Positions 1 through 10,222 are shown, counted from the stretch's first letter. The stretch is DNA of 21,906 nucleotides from Euperipatoides rowelli (GCA_003024985.2 PXIH01S0002156.1); one strand, 5' to 3'. Notes: a model not told the origin generated them from the letters alone. Program-made: numbers and translations.

Positions 1-205
1 TGTTGACACTATGGAACCTACCCACATGTCAAATTTCCAATTTCTGCTTTGTTGGGAAGTATGCTAAACAGTTAAGGGTCATTTCCCCCACCCTCCCTCC
101 AAAAAAATCCAAAACACTATTTTCATTGTTGACACTATGGAACCTACCCACATGCCAAATTTCAAGTTGTGCAATTTTGGGAAGTATGCTAAATTTCTTA
201 TTTAA
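1..205. repeat. 126-bp tandem repeat, two copies, cut by the window edge
   Basis: A block beginning TGTTGACACTATGGAACC at position 1 recurs at position 127, almost identical for the first 40 bases. Both copies carry the later GGGAAGTATGCTAAA. The period is 126 bp, a multiple of three, so an open frame at 3-257 on the plus strand simply repeats the same dozen residues and is not a gene. The second copy decays after about 200, and the array probably continues left of the window. It lies in the intron downstream of exon C. Confidence 0.85.
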
Positions 206-300
206 AATGATAACAACAAACTTACTGCTTTATTTATATACTGTAGATAAAGGATAAATTTCTATTAGGTAATATTATAAATAACTATTTAGTGACTAAC

Positions 301-416
301 CTTTTTCATCATTTGTGACTCTCACAAATCCATGATTGTCGAGTTTTTTAATGATGTTTTTGATCGTCAAAATTGCTATTAACTTGTGTAATTCTTCTTC
401 TGAGCTGCTTGTGGTC
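301..416 (-). CDS. Internal coding exon C of the same gene
   Basis: The minus strand reads TTTTTTCATTTATTTTAG, then 116 nt open in the frame set by exon B, then a donor gttagt. The first base completes the split Arg codon (AG from exon B plus G), 38 codons follow, and one base is left over (phase 1 out). The peptide begins TTSSSEEELHKLIAIL and continues IKNIIKKLDNHGFVRVTNDEK. An acidic Ser-Glu linker leads into a Leu/Ile/Lys helix and then a beta-type GFVRV turn. Helix followed by a short strand is compatible with a winged-helix-like end, but that is inference from pattern alone. The intron to exon B would be about 16.8 kb. An additional phase-compatible exon in between cannot be excluded by eye. 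The gene continues to the left of the window. Confidence 0.7.
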
Positions 417-696
417 CTAAAATAAATGAAAAAACAAAACAAAATTGAGATAATATAAGATAAGTATTAACATCTAGCGTGGAGAATAAGATAAAGTATT
501 AGGTAATAACTAAAGACTCATTTATACTCCTCCTACATAACGCTATCTGTTGCGTAAAATACAGTTACTTTTCGTATAGTCATGAACATTGGTGCTTCAG
601 GAATGCACAATCAAAAGACAGACAATGATACATCACCATCGGTTAATTATTAAAAAAAATCCAATATTTATGCAGAGAATCCTGTTGTACTTATAG
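417..696. other. Intronic sequence, nothing recognised
   Basis: AT-rich sequence directly upstream (on the minus strand) of exon C. It holds the polypyrimidine tract of that exon's acceptor near 417-435. No open frame, RNA gene or repeat was recognised beyond that. Confidence 0.5.
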
Positions 697-970
697 TATC
701 TGGATTCCAGACTCAACAACAACCTTTAGCCCAAAAACAGCCAATCAGAGGTCAGCTTACATTCTATCTGGAAGCTGACCTCTAATTGGCTGTTATTTTA
801 TTTCTTACTTATGCTATAATAATTAAGTTGGAGTAAGGGTTAGGGCATGGTTATGGTTAGGGATTCATTAATTTTCTATTATATTCATGTTGGAAATAGT
901 ATCAGGGTACTGTTAAGGGTTAGAGATCCTTTAGTTTGCTGAAGGGTTGTGTTGAGTCTGGGATCCAAAT
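697..970. mobile_element. Short non-autonomous element with terminal inverted repeats and a nested hairpin
   Basis: The left end (about 699-730, TGGATTCCAGACTCAACA) and the right end (about 938-968) are inverted copies over roughly 32 bp, with few mismatches and one single-base gap. Just inside the left end is a second inverted repeat: 736-758 pairs with 772-794 at 22 of 23 positions across a 13-base loop. The interior holds GGTTAGGG-type words and no coding frame. Size and structure fit a MITE. I could not see a convincing target-site duplication, so the superfamily is open. Confidence 0.7.
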
Positions 971-1631
971 GCTTGTTTTGTACTCATCTTGTTTATCCAT
1001 TGAACCAATCATATCATAGGTTTTATAAGCAGAGTAGGCACACTGTTGTTTTTGTCCTAATTGATATGATTTGATGATATCGTCATTGAAAATGGATTTT
1101 CACAAAGTTTATTTGAATTCATTTTGACATGTAAAACTAAAACCAATAACAACAATTGAAAATAAAAGGAGCAATATGATTGGTAGGTGTATAGAGCAAT
1201 TTCATTTATTATGGGACCAAACCCGAACAAAACTATAAACACATTTGCTTACACATCTTAATTTACGAGACGGATTAAAATAGACTGGGGACCCATAAAA
1301 ATATAAATGAGCTTTATAAATCATTGAATCTTACATTTTCCTAGCAACTAACTGATTCAAAGGCAGATACAATAATCTGTGAAATATTTAGGGATATTCC
1401 AAATAGATTCAGGGCCATTGGGTAGATGGTTTATAGAAAGTGTTGGCAAATTAAACATACTGTAGGTACAGTAACAATATTTTTATATATATATAAAATC
1501 GTTAAGTATGTAATACACGGCAGAAATCGTCTAGTACCATCTATTGAGCAAAATTGTCATTAAAATTAAATAATTAAAGTTAATATTAGTATTGTGTTTT
1601 AATGTTTAAATTTTTTCATTTTTAAACCAAT
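971..1631. other. Intronic AT-rich stretch, nothing recognised
   Basis: Low-complexity AT-rich sequence. A 61-codon minus-strand open frame at 1057-1242 has no family resemblance and AT-driven composition, so I do not call it. A short (AT)n tract lies near 1484-1496. Confidence 0.45.
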
Positions 1632-1674
1632 GGGGTAGGCGGAGGGGAGAAATGGGGGGAGGAGGGGTGTGGGG
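1632..1674 (+). repeat. G-rich tract with quadruplex potential
   Basis: Five runs of four or more G occur within 43 bases, separated by loops of three to eight bases, inside otherwise AT-rich DNA. This satisfies the usual G-quadruplex pattern on the plus strand. As the gene runs on the minus strand, the G-rich strand is the non-template complement of the transcript, so the pre-mRNA would carry the C-rich version. Confidence 0.6.
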
Positions 1675-2640
1675 AATATTAACTATCAGTTTATCAGTAT
1701 ATATTATTATGTCAAAATAAAATTACACATTTAATCCTTTGGTTATTAAGATCAGCTCAAGCAAAAAAAAAAAAAACAAGGGGGGGAGGGATATAAGTGA
1801 TGTATTCTACAAGGCAAGAACAGTTTAAATGCAATATTATAAATTAATTTTTTGTTTTTAGCTATTTTACATATGAATTACTTTAGGTTTTTTTAGCCTC
1901 AACAGATATATAGATTATTCACCGAAGATGGAGTCTAGCTGGATCGTGCAGATGAGTGTGGTTTTAGATAAATTAATTTAAATCAAGAATGAAGCATATT
2001 AGTTGACAGATAAGTTGGAGTACCTAAAAGCGGGCATCACAAATTTCCATTTTACAACGTTTTTAACATCTGCACATCTATTTCAGCTCGAAATCAATCA
2101 AAAAATGATTATTTCACCTCTAGATTATCCTAGGGTTGTGGCATAGTGGGTTTAATACATAGTAGGAGTTAGGGTTCAGGATAAGGGTAAGGTTAGGACT
2201 GTAAATTTTAAAATAATCCTGCTATTAATATAGTGAATGGGACTTAATGTTACCCATTTCTAGGCTCTCGTCTTAAGCTGTGTCTTCTTACCCTCGACTC
2301 TCCTTATACAATGTTATAAATTTAGTATATACTTAAATTCTTTTAAATATACATAAACACAACTAAATTTAATATTTTTATTAAATTTATCTTAATAAAT
2401 TATTCAAACAGTAACAAATAACATGCTTAAAAATATAGTAATAGGTTAGTAGGGCTTTCACATCAATATCAGTCATGCATCACTCACTAGATAGTGCAAT
2501 AGAATTCAAGAGAATACACATATTGTTTCTTTTTCCATAAAATTCAAATGGTCCAAAAATCACAAAATTTACAGAAATGGTTCTTTATAATGTTAAAGAA
2601 ATTTTAGCCATGTTTAAAAAAATGCTGGTTAACATTTCTT
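1675..2640. other. Intronic stretch with homopolymers and TTAGGG-like words
   Basis: It contains an A-run followed by a G-run near 1763-1790, and GGGTTCAGG/AAGGGTAAGG words near 2167-2196 that resemble degenerate telomere-type repeats. No coding frame or RNA gene was recognised. Confidence 0.4.
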
Positions 2641-2644
2641 GCCA

Positions 2645-3170
2645 ACTTAACCACATGATGCAGATAAGTTAATAAACATGATACAGGTAAGTTATTTGCA
2701 TGATATAGGAAGTTATTGGCACATGATTCATGTAAGTTATTTTCATCAAGCAGTTAAGTAATCAACCGGATGCGCAAATATCTGCATGATGCAAATAAGT
2801 TACAACCTGATACATTTACACAAAGTAACTAATTTACACACCTGATGCAGAAAAGTTATCAGCATGATGCAGATCAATTAATCAGCTGATGTTATTAGCT
2901 CATCTACATGATGAAGGTAAGTTACCCGCCTGATGCAGATGACTTATCCCCATCATCTGGGCAAGTTAATCAAAATGACACAGGTAAACTGCCTAACTAA
3001 TGTGAATAATTACCAACTGATGCAGATAATTTACCAACTGATGTGGATAACTTACAATTAAGTTACCCACTAGATGCAGAATACTATTCAACATCATATG
3101 GATATGTTAATCCCCTGATTACTTAGCTACATCTGTTTAAGTTGCCATCTAATGTGGACAAGTCATTCAC
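2645..3170. repeat. Degenerate minisatellite, unit about 23-27 bp
   Basis: The motif CATGATGCAGATAAGTTA and variants recurs roughly twenty times. Early units are well preserved (near 2654, 2678, 2700 and 2723) and later ones drift to CTGATGTGGATAACTTA and similar. Spacing varies from about 23 to 28 bp, so the array is old. It contains no coding frame. A hAT-like AT-rich segment follows immediately. Confidence 0.75.
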
Positions 3171-3174
3171 AAGG

Positions 3175-3345
3175 GTTCAGCAGTATTGAAAATACAAATA
3201 TTGCAAATAAATAAGCAAAATAGTTTTGTATTTGGTTATGTAAATACTTTTTTTAAAGTATTTTGCATTTGTAACAAAAATACATTTTAAAAGTATTTTG
3301 TATTTTCAACATCTAAGTTCAATTACTCAATACTTTTTAATGGTA
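3175..3345. mobile_element. hAT-like non-autonomous segment (copy 1)
   Basis: Repeated, partly palindromic AAGTATTTTGTATTT / AAATACAAA words characterise the ends of several animal hAT-type MITEs. The same word set occurs at 7770-7916, also beside the minisatellite motif. Clear terminal repeats are not visible in this copy, so the assignment is by resemblance. Confidence 0.35.
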
Positions 3346-4269
3346 TGGTATATACAGTATATACTGTTGTGTGTTTAGTGACAGCTTATTTAAAGGAAAA
3401 TAAACACAGATTAAAATAGAAAAATAGTTTAATAGTAATTAGAGAAAATAATACTACAATTGAACACGATTATGCCTTAACTCAAAAAATTGAGTTTTTG
3501 TTTATGTAGCAACAATCGAACTATTAAAAAAAATAAAAGATGCATTTGTGGTACTGTTCTATAATGTATATTTTTTCTAATTAGGGCAAATGGTGTGTCT
3601 ACAATACATGACATGATACATTATATCTGTATTTTACTAAATGATATAATGAATTCATTTATCATAAATAAATAAAATATGAAAACCGTAAGTTGTCCTC
3701 TGTGAAAGTTTGTGTCTAACTTAACCATTAACAACTCTTTTTCAGGCAGATGAATTGATGATAGTATGATACATAGTAGCCTAATGTAGCTCGGACATCA
3801 CTTTTCAAACAAATACCGAAATTTGATTGCCTAAGAATAATATCTCAATATTATTATGAAATAAAATTTTGGTCTAACACCAAAATTTGATGCCATTATT
3901 CAACTTTGTTGGCTGAAGAATGAACAAATAAAAAAAAATATGTTTGTTGCCAGTTCTGTTTTCCTTCAATGTTATTGTTCCTAATGTTAATAAAAGGCAA
4001 TCTGTAGGGCGCAAAACCCCACAATGCAAGGGGGGGGGGGACTGGTTGTCTGGAAGTTTTAATATCTTAATGTTGGTCAATTCCCTCATCAAAAAAAAAA
4101 TATTTATTTTTATTAAAGGTTTATTTCAAAAAAGAAATAAATATTAGATTTCCAAATCTATTCCTCTCTTGACACTTGCGAATATAGAAAGTATTACAAC
4201 CATTAATTATATATTTGTTTAAATACATAACTATTTACAACTTGAAAAGTACTATTATTATTTATTTAA
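3346..4269. other. Intronic stretch, nothing recognised
   Basis: AT-rich DNA with a short palindrome (GTATATACAGTATATACTG) near 3347-3366 and a ten-base G-run near 4030. Overlapping open frames on both strands at 3874-4147 are unlike any family I know and contain the homopolymers, so they are not called. Confidence 0.45.
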
Positions 4270-5880
4270 TTTGTTAATTTAACAGATTAACCACGGATAT
4301 TATTGGTGATTTTTTTAATCTAGTTGTTCTTATGAGAGGTAGATTAAATCTGGAGGCATATCTTGTAATTCTTCCTGGAGTTTGTTGAAAAGTCTCTCCG
4401 CAGGAATTGTGGGAAAACATGAAAGAATTAATCAGCAAATTTTCTTGTTAAATTTTCTCTTCTTTCTTACAGAGATTCCATGGAGTTGTTGAAGAGCAGA
4501 ATTATATAGCCTATATCTATTACTAAGGATTAATTTAAAATTTCTTTTTTGAATACTTTCTAATTGTGATATATTGTATGTTTTTTTGTAATAGAGTAAT
4601 TCCATATAGGTGAACAATACTCTAAAAGGGGCCTAATAAATGTTTTATATGCAGAAATCATTGTACTAATGCTAGCTTTAAATTGTTTGACTTGTTGGGT
4701 TGAAATTAGTGTAGGCTACCAATTTTTGAGAATTTGAATTAATGATAGAATTGTAAATTAAATTTGGATATACATTAGCTAAGTTTTTTAAAAATTCTAG
4801 GATACTTTTGTTTGTCTCTTCATATGTTTTTCAGAAAATAAAATAGATTTCTTATGAGTATTCATGCCAACCAACTCTTAAATTATTCTGTAGTAATCCA
4901 AAGATTGATTAGATTTATTAATTATTATGGAATTGAAATAAGTCCTTTGCAATTCTGATCTGATCCTTAATTTGTTTATTAATTAATTGTAATTTATCTT
5001 TATTAGTATGATAAATTTTGTTTCTTTTATTAATCAAAACAATAATAGAATTATTTATTCATTTTGATTACTAGAATTGATAGTTTTACACTCTAAAGAG
5101 AAAAAATGATTGATATACCAGTAATAATAAATCATGGAACAAGTTTGCAGCTTGATTTATATCATTAATAGTATACAAAGAAGTCCAATCATGTAGTTAG
5201 TATGTTTGTCATTGTATAAAATTAGACATTTTTTTTGGTCTAGTAAAAATTGATTTCTTAGTGGAAATAGGTTGACATTGTTGGTTAGACTTTATGACTA
5301 CATGATTCAAATTTTGAATCGGTGGGTTGACATTCAATTCATATTTAAATTTACTATTAGTGTAACATTTATCAAATAAACTTCTTGTCTAGTTGGTTTT
5401 TATTATCTGCTTGAATCCATTAAGAGTTTTAAATCCTGTATCATCAAGATCATTAAAATCTCCAATAATCCATATGTTTGCATTTGAATTTTTTGATAAT
5501 CTATCAATTTCCTGTGTTAAATATTCAACCATTAATTCATTAAAGTATTGCGGTTCATTTGGGGGATAGTAAAGTGCAACAAAAGCAAACCATGGAATGT
5601 TTCTTGGCAAAAAAGATGGTCTACAAATCACTGTGACAATTTCCAGATCTTTATTTTCAGGTTTTTTAATACTATGTATAGTAAGGTTATTCTTGATGTA
5701 TATTGACACACCTCCTCCTTTCTTTTTGTCATTTCTTTCCTATAGTCATGAACCTGTTGATATCCTTCTAGGTTTTACGCTTCCAAGTGCTCATATTTTA
5801 ACCAAGTCTCAGAATATATAGCTATATCTGGGCTTAAACTAAACATATTTGCTGTTATCTGATCAAATTTGTTTCACAGT
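4270..5880 (-). pseudogene. CR1/L2-like LINE remnant: endonuclease and thumb, RT palm missing
   Basis: Reading the minus strand from 5880, a decayed apurinic endonuclease domain appears. SETWLKYEHLEA (about 5778-5817) matches the family's TETWL motif. The longest open piece, 5389-5709, carries VALYYPPNEP (residues 44-53) and the diagnostic IIGDFN with GDFN at residues 83-86. A TRSLFDKCYTN-type segment and a PPIQNLNH segment follow, corresponding to the LD.iytN and SDH region. A Lys-rich linker (INKRNKIYHTNKDKLQLINK) comes next. Then, instead of the palm with its YADD-type box, the sequence goes to the thumb: LESIQKRNFKLILSNRY in 4432-4617, and RITRYASRFNLPLIRTTRLK, ending near 4300. Frames shift and stops interrupt throughout. 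Family assignment is from these motifs. The element is dead. Confidence 0.85.
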
Positions 5881-6298
5881 GATCTAATGTTTTTGTATAA
5901 GATCTATGGATATTGATAATGATGAATCATTAATTTTATTATANTATTATTATTGATTGATGTCCTTTGTGAGTCTTTATTTCTTTTATACTGCGGTTGC
6001 TGTGATATTGCGGTTAGATTAATAACGTCAATCAGCTTAATTGTCATATAAAATAACTCATATTAGTCTGTTTGAATTAATTTTTTTAAGAATGCCTAAA
6101 TGTAGTGACAGACTTCTATAGAAAATATTTGCTTGAGAAGATCACTTCAACTTGTTATAATGTTAAATATGATTAATCTATTTAAAATATTACTAAAAAT
6201 AGTAATATTATATTAACAAACAAACAAGAAAAAAGAAACTTTAACTAATGGGTATTAACTAAAGGCAGCATAAGGCACCATTTTGACACGTTTTAGAC
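5881..6298. other. Intronic stretch, nothing recognised
   Basis: AT-rich filler with one ambiguous base at 5944. No coding frame, repeat array or RNA gene seen. Confidence 0.4.
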
Positions 6299-6969
6299 TT
6301 AAAGGTCAAATGTATCGGATTTTTTTAATTTTTTTTTATTATTGATTTTTAAAGATTTTTACTAAAAAAAAATTTCCACCAGAAAAAGAAAAAGAAAAAT
6401 TAAAAAAAAAAAAGTTATTTACAATTCAGTTTTTAAAATAATTGTCTTTAGCTCCTCACCCTTAAAACAATATTGTCAACTGTACACACCAGGGGAGATA
6501 TTTTGTGACATCATAGGCTATAAATGAATAGAGCTTGCTATACTAGAATATTTGCTATTTTTGTCTGCATAAGGCTGGATATTATATGGACTAAGTGTTT
6601 AAATATTTGTAAAAAATCATAATCAAATTCATCCTTTGTGCTATTATGGTCCAATTTATTTTTTTAAAGAAAACAAAATGACCTTTAATACAAGTTGAAC
6701 AAACCTCTATTTGCATGTTAAATCATTACAAAGAGAACAGCTGTAGAGGCTATTTCATCATTAAATAATCTCAAACCAAAAAAAAAATGAGAAAGCTTCA
6801 AATTGTAATCTCAGACTGAGGATAGCAATAGTCTTAATTTTATCTTTAAATAACTTTTTTTTTATGCGTTTTAAATTATTTTTTTCCAGTGGAATTTTTT
6901 TTATAATAATTATCTTTGAAAATTAATAATAAATTTTTTTTTAAAAAATCCATTACATTTGACCTTTAA
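6299..6969. mobile_element. Foldback element with long imperfect inverted arms
   Basis: The left arm (about 6299-6425) begins TTAAAGGTCAAATGTA. It is matched in reverse complement by the right arm (about 6845-6969), including the TTTCCACCAG/CCAGTGGAA segment and the AAAGTTATTTA end. Agreement is roughly three quarters with small gaps, around a spacer of about 420 bp without an open frame. The structure fits a non-autonomous DNA transposon or foldback repeat. No duplication of target sequence was recognised. Confidence 0.6.
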
Positions 6970-7045
6970 TTACAGTGATATCTGGTGTTTATTTTGCGCT
7001 GCTACTGTTTGCGGACAAAAAAAACACCATATATCACCGTAATTA
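6967..7045. repeat. 79-bp hairpin at the right edge of the foldback element
   Basis: 6967-6990 and 7022-7045 are inverted 24-base arms with two mismatches (TAATTACNGTGATATNTGG core), separated by 31 bases. The first arm overlaps the last bases of the larger element's right arm, so it may be a miniature element inserted there or a terminal structure of the larger one. Confidence 0.7.
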
Positions 7046-7769
7046 GATTTTAAAAAAAAAAAGATTTTTTTTTTGTCAAGGGGACTGACCAACATTAAGA
7101 TATCAAACTTACAGACAACAGAAAAAAACAAAAACTTATCAAATCAAACTTTGTGAAGTGACCTTTTAATTTCCCTGTAGATCCGTTACTGATGTCAAGT
7201 GTTTAAACAATTCTTGTTTTTTAAGTTAAAATTTTATTTTTTATTCTAATTTGCTGATTGATTCTTGGAAATATAAGATGCTAACTTAAAGTTTTTTATT
7301 TTATTTTAAAAGAAATACTTTATATTATATTAAGAAATACTGTCCTTTGCATTGTATTTAGATCCCTATGGGTTAGTATGTGTTCCTCCCTTATCAAATA
7401 TATTTAAACAAAATATTTCACAATATAACATGTATGCTAACACAATTTTTCCATAGGATGATTGTGCTACTATATAAATTTTAATCAAAAGCACAGATCC
7501 TTACTGGGATTACGCTAATCCCCTAAAAGGGAACTGAGTGTGGTAGTGAATCTTTTTTGAAAAATTAATTTAACTGAAAATTCAATTTTACAAAATAAGT
7601 GCAAAAAATAAATAAATACAGAAGTTTTCACAAATTTCCATTGTAATTTTAAAAATTTTCTTTTCAAAGATAGCATCACACAAATGGCCCTATAGTATAC
7701 TATCAAATCCTTTCAAAACAGTAAAAACTAGAAATTGATGATTTAGAATTTTAATTATGTAGCCAAAAC
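7046..7769. other. Intronic stretch, nothing recognised
   Basis: AT-rich DNA with homopolymer runs near 7050-7078. A 63-codon minus-strand open frame at 7515-7706 has no recognisable family and is not called. Confidence 0.4.
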
Positions 7770-7916
7770 AAAATTGTTTGACATATGAAGTATTTTTTGT
7801 ATTTTAGGTACTTTAATTTGAAAGTATTTTGTATTTCAAATACTCTTTTTAGGAAAATATTTTGTATTGTACCGGTAATTCACAAACTTTTTTTTTTAAT
7901 ATTTTGCCTATCCCTG
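7770..7916. mobile_element. hAT-like non-autonomous segment (copy 2)
   Basis: Repeated AAGTATTTTGTATTT words end in TTTTGCCTATCCCTG. This resembles the TTGCCCATCCCTG terminal repeat of several animal hAT elements, and would place the right end near 7916. No matching CAGGGAT left end is visible, so the copy is probably truncated. The minisatellite motif begins directly after it. Confidence 0.45.
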
Positions 7917-7990
7917 TCATCAAAATAACGAAGTTACCAACCTGTTGCAGATACTGTAGCTTATATACCTCATGTGACTAAATTACCTGT
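7917..7990. repeat. Short copy of the 2645-3170 minisatellite motif
   Basis: AAGTTACCAACCTGTTGCAGATA and two decayed neighbours match units of the array 5 kb to the left, again beside the hAT-like segment. Confidence 0.55.
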
Positions 7991-9304
7991 GACCCAAAAA
8001 CTTGATACAATTTCAATGTATGTATGTGAATTATAAAATAACTGAATTAAAGAACCCTAAGTTTGGTGTCACATGGAGCAGTCATTGAGCTGAGTTGCGA
8101 TAAGCTAACAACAATAACACAATTTTCAATGGTACGTGACGGTCGTGACCAACAAGAAAGATAAGGGTTTGTTTTGATTGACTAGGGATTTCAGTGAAAA
8201 AAATATAGAGCTTGCTTTAAAAATTGTAACAGTGGCTTTCCTGGCTTATGTTGAAATCAACGCCAATTTCTTTTTAATGGGATAACGCTACACACAACGC
8301 TAGTTGTAGCTGTGGTGTCTACTTACAATTTTTTTTACTTAATAGAAGCGCTAAACAATCAATTGGATTTAAATTCATTCCAGGTTAATTTATTTATTTT
8401 ACGATAGCAGGATTTTCACCTATTTGTGAATTTTAAACTCGTAAACACAACTCCGTCTCAAACATAAACAGTTTAATTACTATACAATAAAAATTACTTT
8501 GATATAACATCAGTTAATATTTAGTTAGTGTAAACATTTCAGTTTGTAGATGCATAAGCATTCTACAATATATATTTAGGTTTATTTATTAATTCAAAAC
8601 ACAGTTGAGGACAGGTAAGATACCTATAAAATCCTCAGAAAGAATAATGAATAAATTATTAAAGAAAAAGGCCTTAGCCCCTAAGGATATAGGCCTAATT
8701 CACATATTTTATCAAACAATAATTGATTAGATAAAGAAAGAAATAAGAAAAGTTGATATCCACAGGTAGACACTCCACCATATCACAACCATGCTTCTCA
8801 GCCATTATAATAAAAGATCCAGGTGAAAACATTTATACACAAAATTAAAAATTTTCCTAATTGTAATTCCATATGTTATCCATATAAAACAATCCAAATA
8901 TCTTGTAACCATAATCATCAGAACCAACAGTAATAATGTCAAAAGAAGATCCACATAACCAACTAATAATAAAATGCCTGTGATGTGTATCAGAGAATAT
9001 GCAAGTAATTACTTTTAAGAAAATATATTTATTGAACATCCACATGATGTTTGTCAAAAGGTTTTTTTACAAGGAATTGGGAAGGAAAAATCAGTGTACA
9101 GTTCGAGCAACGCTCTAATGTAAATTTTATATATTTGAAAAGATGGCAGAGCTACAAGCTCTTACAAAACATTTTGGGGTTTCCCATTACGTATAAAACA
9201 GTTTTTGATTAATGTTGAAAATTCCTTCAATTTGTTTAATGTCTAACTGATTTAATTATGTGGCAATAAAAATAAATTTAATGAATTTGGATGATTAAAT
9301 ATAG
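7991..9304. other. Intronic stretch with weak repeat traces
   Basis: CGCCAATT...TTTAATGG near 8260-8280 and GTGACGGTCGTGAC near 8136 resemble words inside the putative element at 11568-12337, so an older relative may lie around 8050-8300. A minus-strand open frame at 8857-9057 shows a faint WD-repeat-like pattern but no splice sites, and is not called. The rest is unassigned AT-rich DNA. Confidence 0.35.
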
Positions 9305-9745
9305 TCACCACTGGCAGGAAGTCCCTACGCCAGATGCCTTTGATGATTCTTTTTTGATGTTGAAAAAGACGATTCTTCCACACCCTGTAATATTAATACG
9401 AAGCTACTATATGGCCAGCTGGAGCAGAAAGAGCTTCTTCCTTTAGTCCAGTAGCTTCAAACATAGCTGGGAGGAATCCTGTGATCTTATTGGTCAGCTA
9501 GGTATTTGAAGCAGAGGGGTGAAGGTAATGGTCAGAATGTAGAGTGGTCTCTTGGTCACATGATAAAATCCTGACAGATGTCTTGCGAGTTCCTCAAGTC
9601 TAGATAGATTTTGGAGAAGGTTTTGGGGAAGTCTGTATACCAGATGATGGAAAATGATGTAGTCTTCTCCAGCTGTTCCAAGAAGGTCAGCAGTCCACGG
9701 TGTGGGATCCAGGCATTGGTGGAAGATGACGTTCTTGCAACAAGA
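9305..9745 (-). other. GC-richer island, possible unclassified repeat or decayed coding fragment
   Basis: About 440 bp stand out from the flanks by higher G+C and balanced base order. On the minus strand a frame is open for 92 codons from 9772 to the stop at 9494 but contains no usable Met start. It includes the peptide DLLGTAGEDYIIFHHLVYRL. An overlapping frame is also open for about 65 codons. Neither resembles a family I know, and no clear splice pair brackets it. It could be part of a retroelement LTR, a SINE-like repeat or a decayed exon. Confidence 0.35.
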
Positions 9746-9905
9746 AATGCGGAATATTGTTTTATTTAAATCTCAGCCACAAGTTATGAATACAAAAGAT
9801 AACAGATTACAGGTAATCTTTTTAATAATAAAAGCAAAAAGATTTAAATTTGCTTAACTTCCCAATTAAATAATTTGCATGAAATATTTAATAATGAATG
9901 ATGAT

Positions 9906-10222
9906 AAAAAGGGGGCTAAGATGTGGTGGCAAGAAGCATGAAATAAACAAAACATAAATAAGATAATTATACAGTAGCTTTAATTAAAGCTAATATTGAA
10001 TATTATTAAAGTATGTTGTAGCTTTTTTTGAAGCTAACATAAAATAAGAATAATAAATATACAGCTTTCATGGAAGCTATCAAGAAATATTAAAATATTA
10101 AATATAGGCTACAGTTACTTTTATTGAGCTAAGCATGAAATATCTGTATGTTGTGAGGGTGTGTGTGTGTCCCTATCCTTGAGGCTTTACAACTGAGCTA
10201 AAATATAAGCAACACAGTGCTA
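9906..10222. repeat. Tandem repeat with an 18-bp palindrome in each unit, ending at the assembly gap
   Basis: TAGCTTTAATTAAAGCTA (9975-9992) recurs as TAGCTTTTTTTGAAGCTA (10019-10036), CAGCTTTCATGGAAGCTA (10062-10079), and weaker forms near 10113-10131 and 10181-10200. Spacing is 43-51 bp, then longer. The first steps share AT-rich spacer sequence, and AGCATGAAATA recurs near 9936 and 10133. Each core can form a short hairpin. A 12-base GT run sits at 10159-10170. The array runs to within 22 bases of the N block. Confidence 0.65.

Noticed and set aside
1057-1242. 61-codon minus-strand open frame
   Set aside because: Hydrophobic AT-driven composition, no homology that I recognise and no splice signals.
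820-2200. TTAGGG-like words suggesting an interstitial telomere
   Set aside because: The words are few, scattered and interrupted. There is no run of perfect hexamers.
2645-3170. CRISPR-like array
   Set aside because: Units are degenerate and adjoining, without unique spacers of constant size, and the DNA is eukaryotic.
3874-4147. Overlapping open frames on both strands
   Set aside because: Low-complexity composition with homopolymer runs, no family resemblance, no splice or start context.
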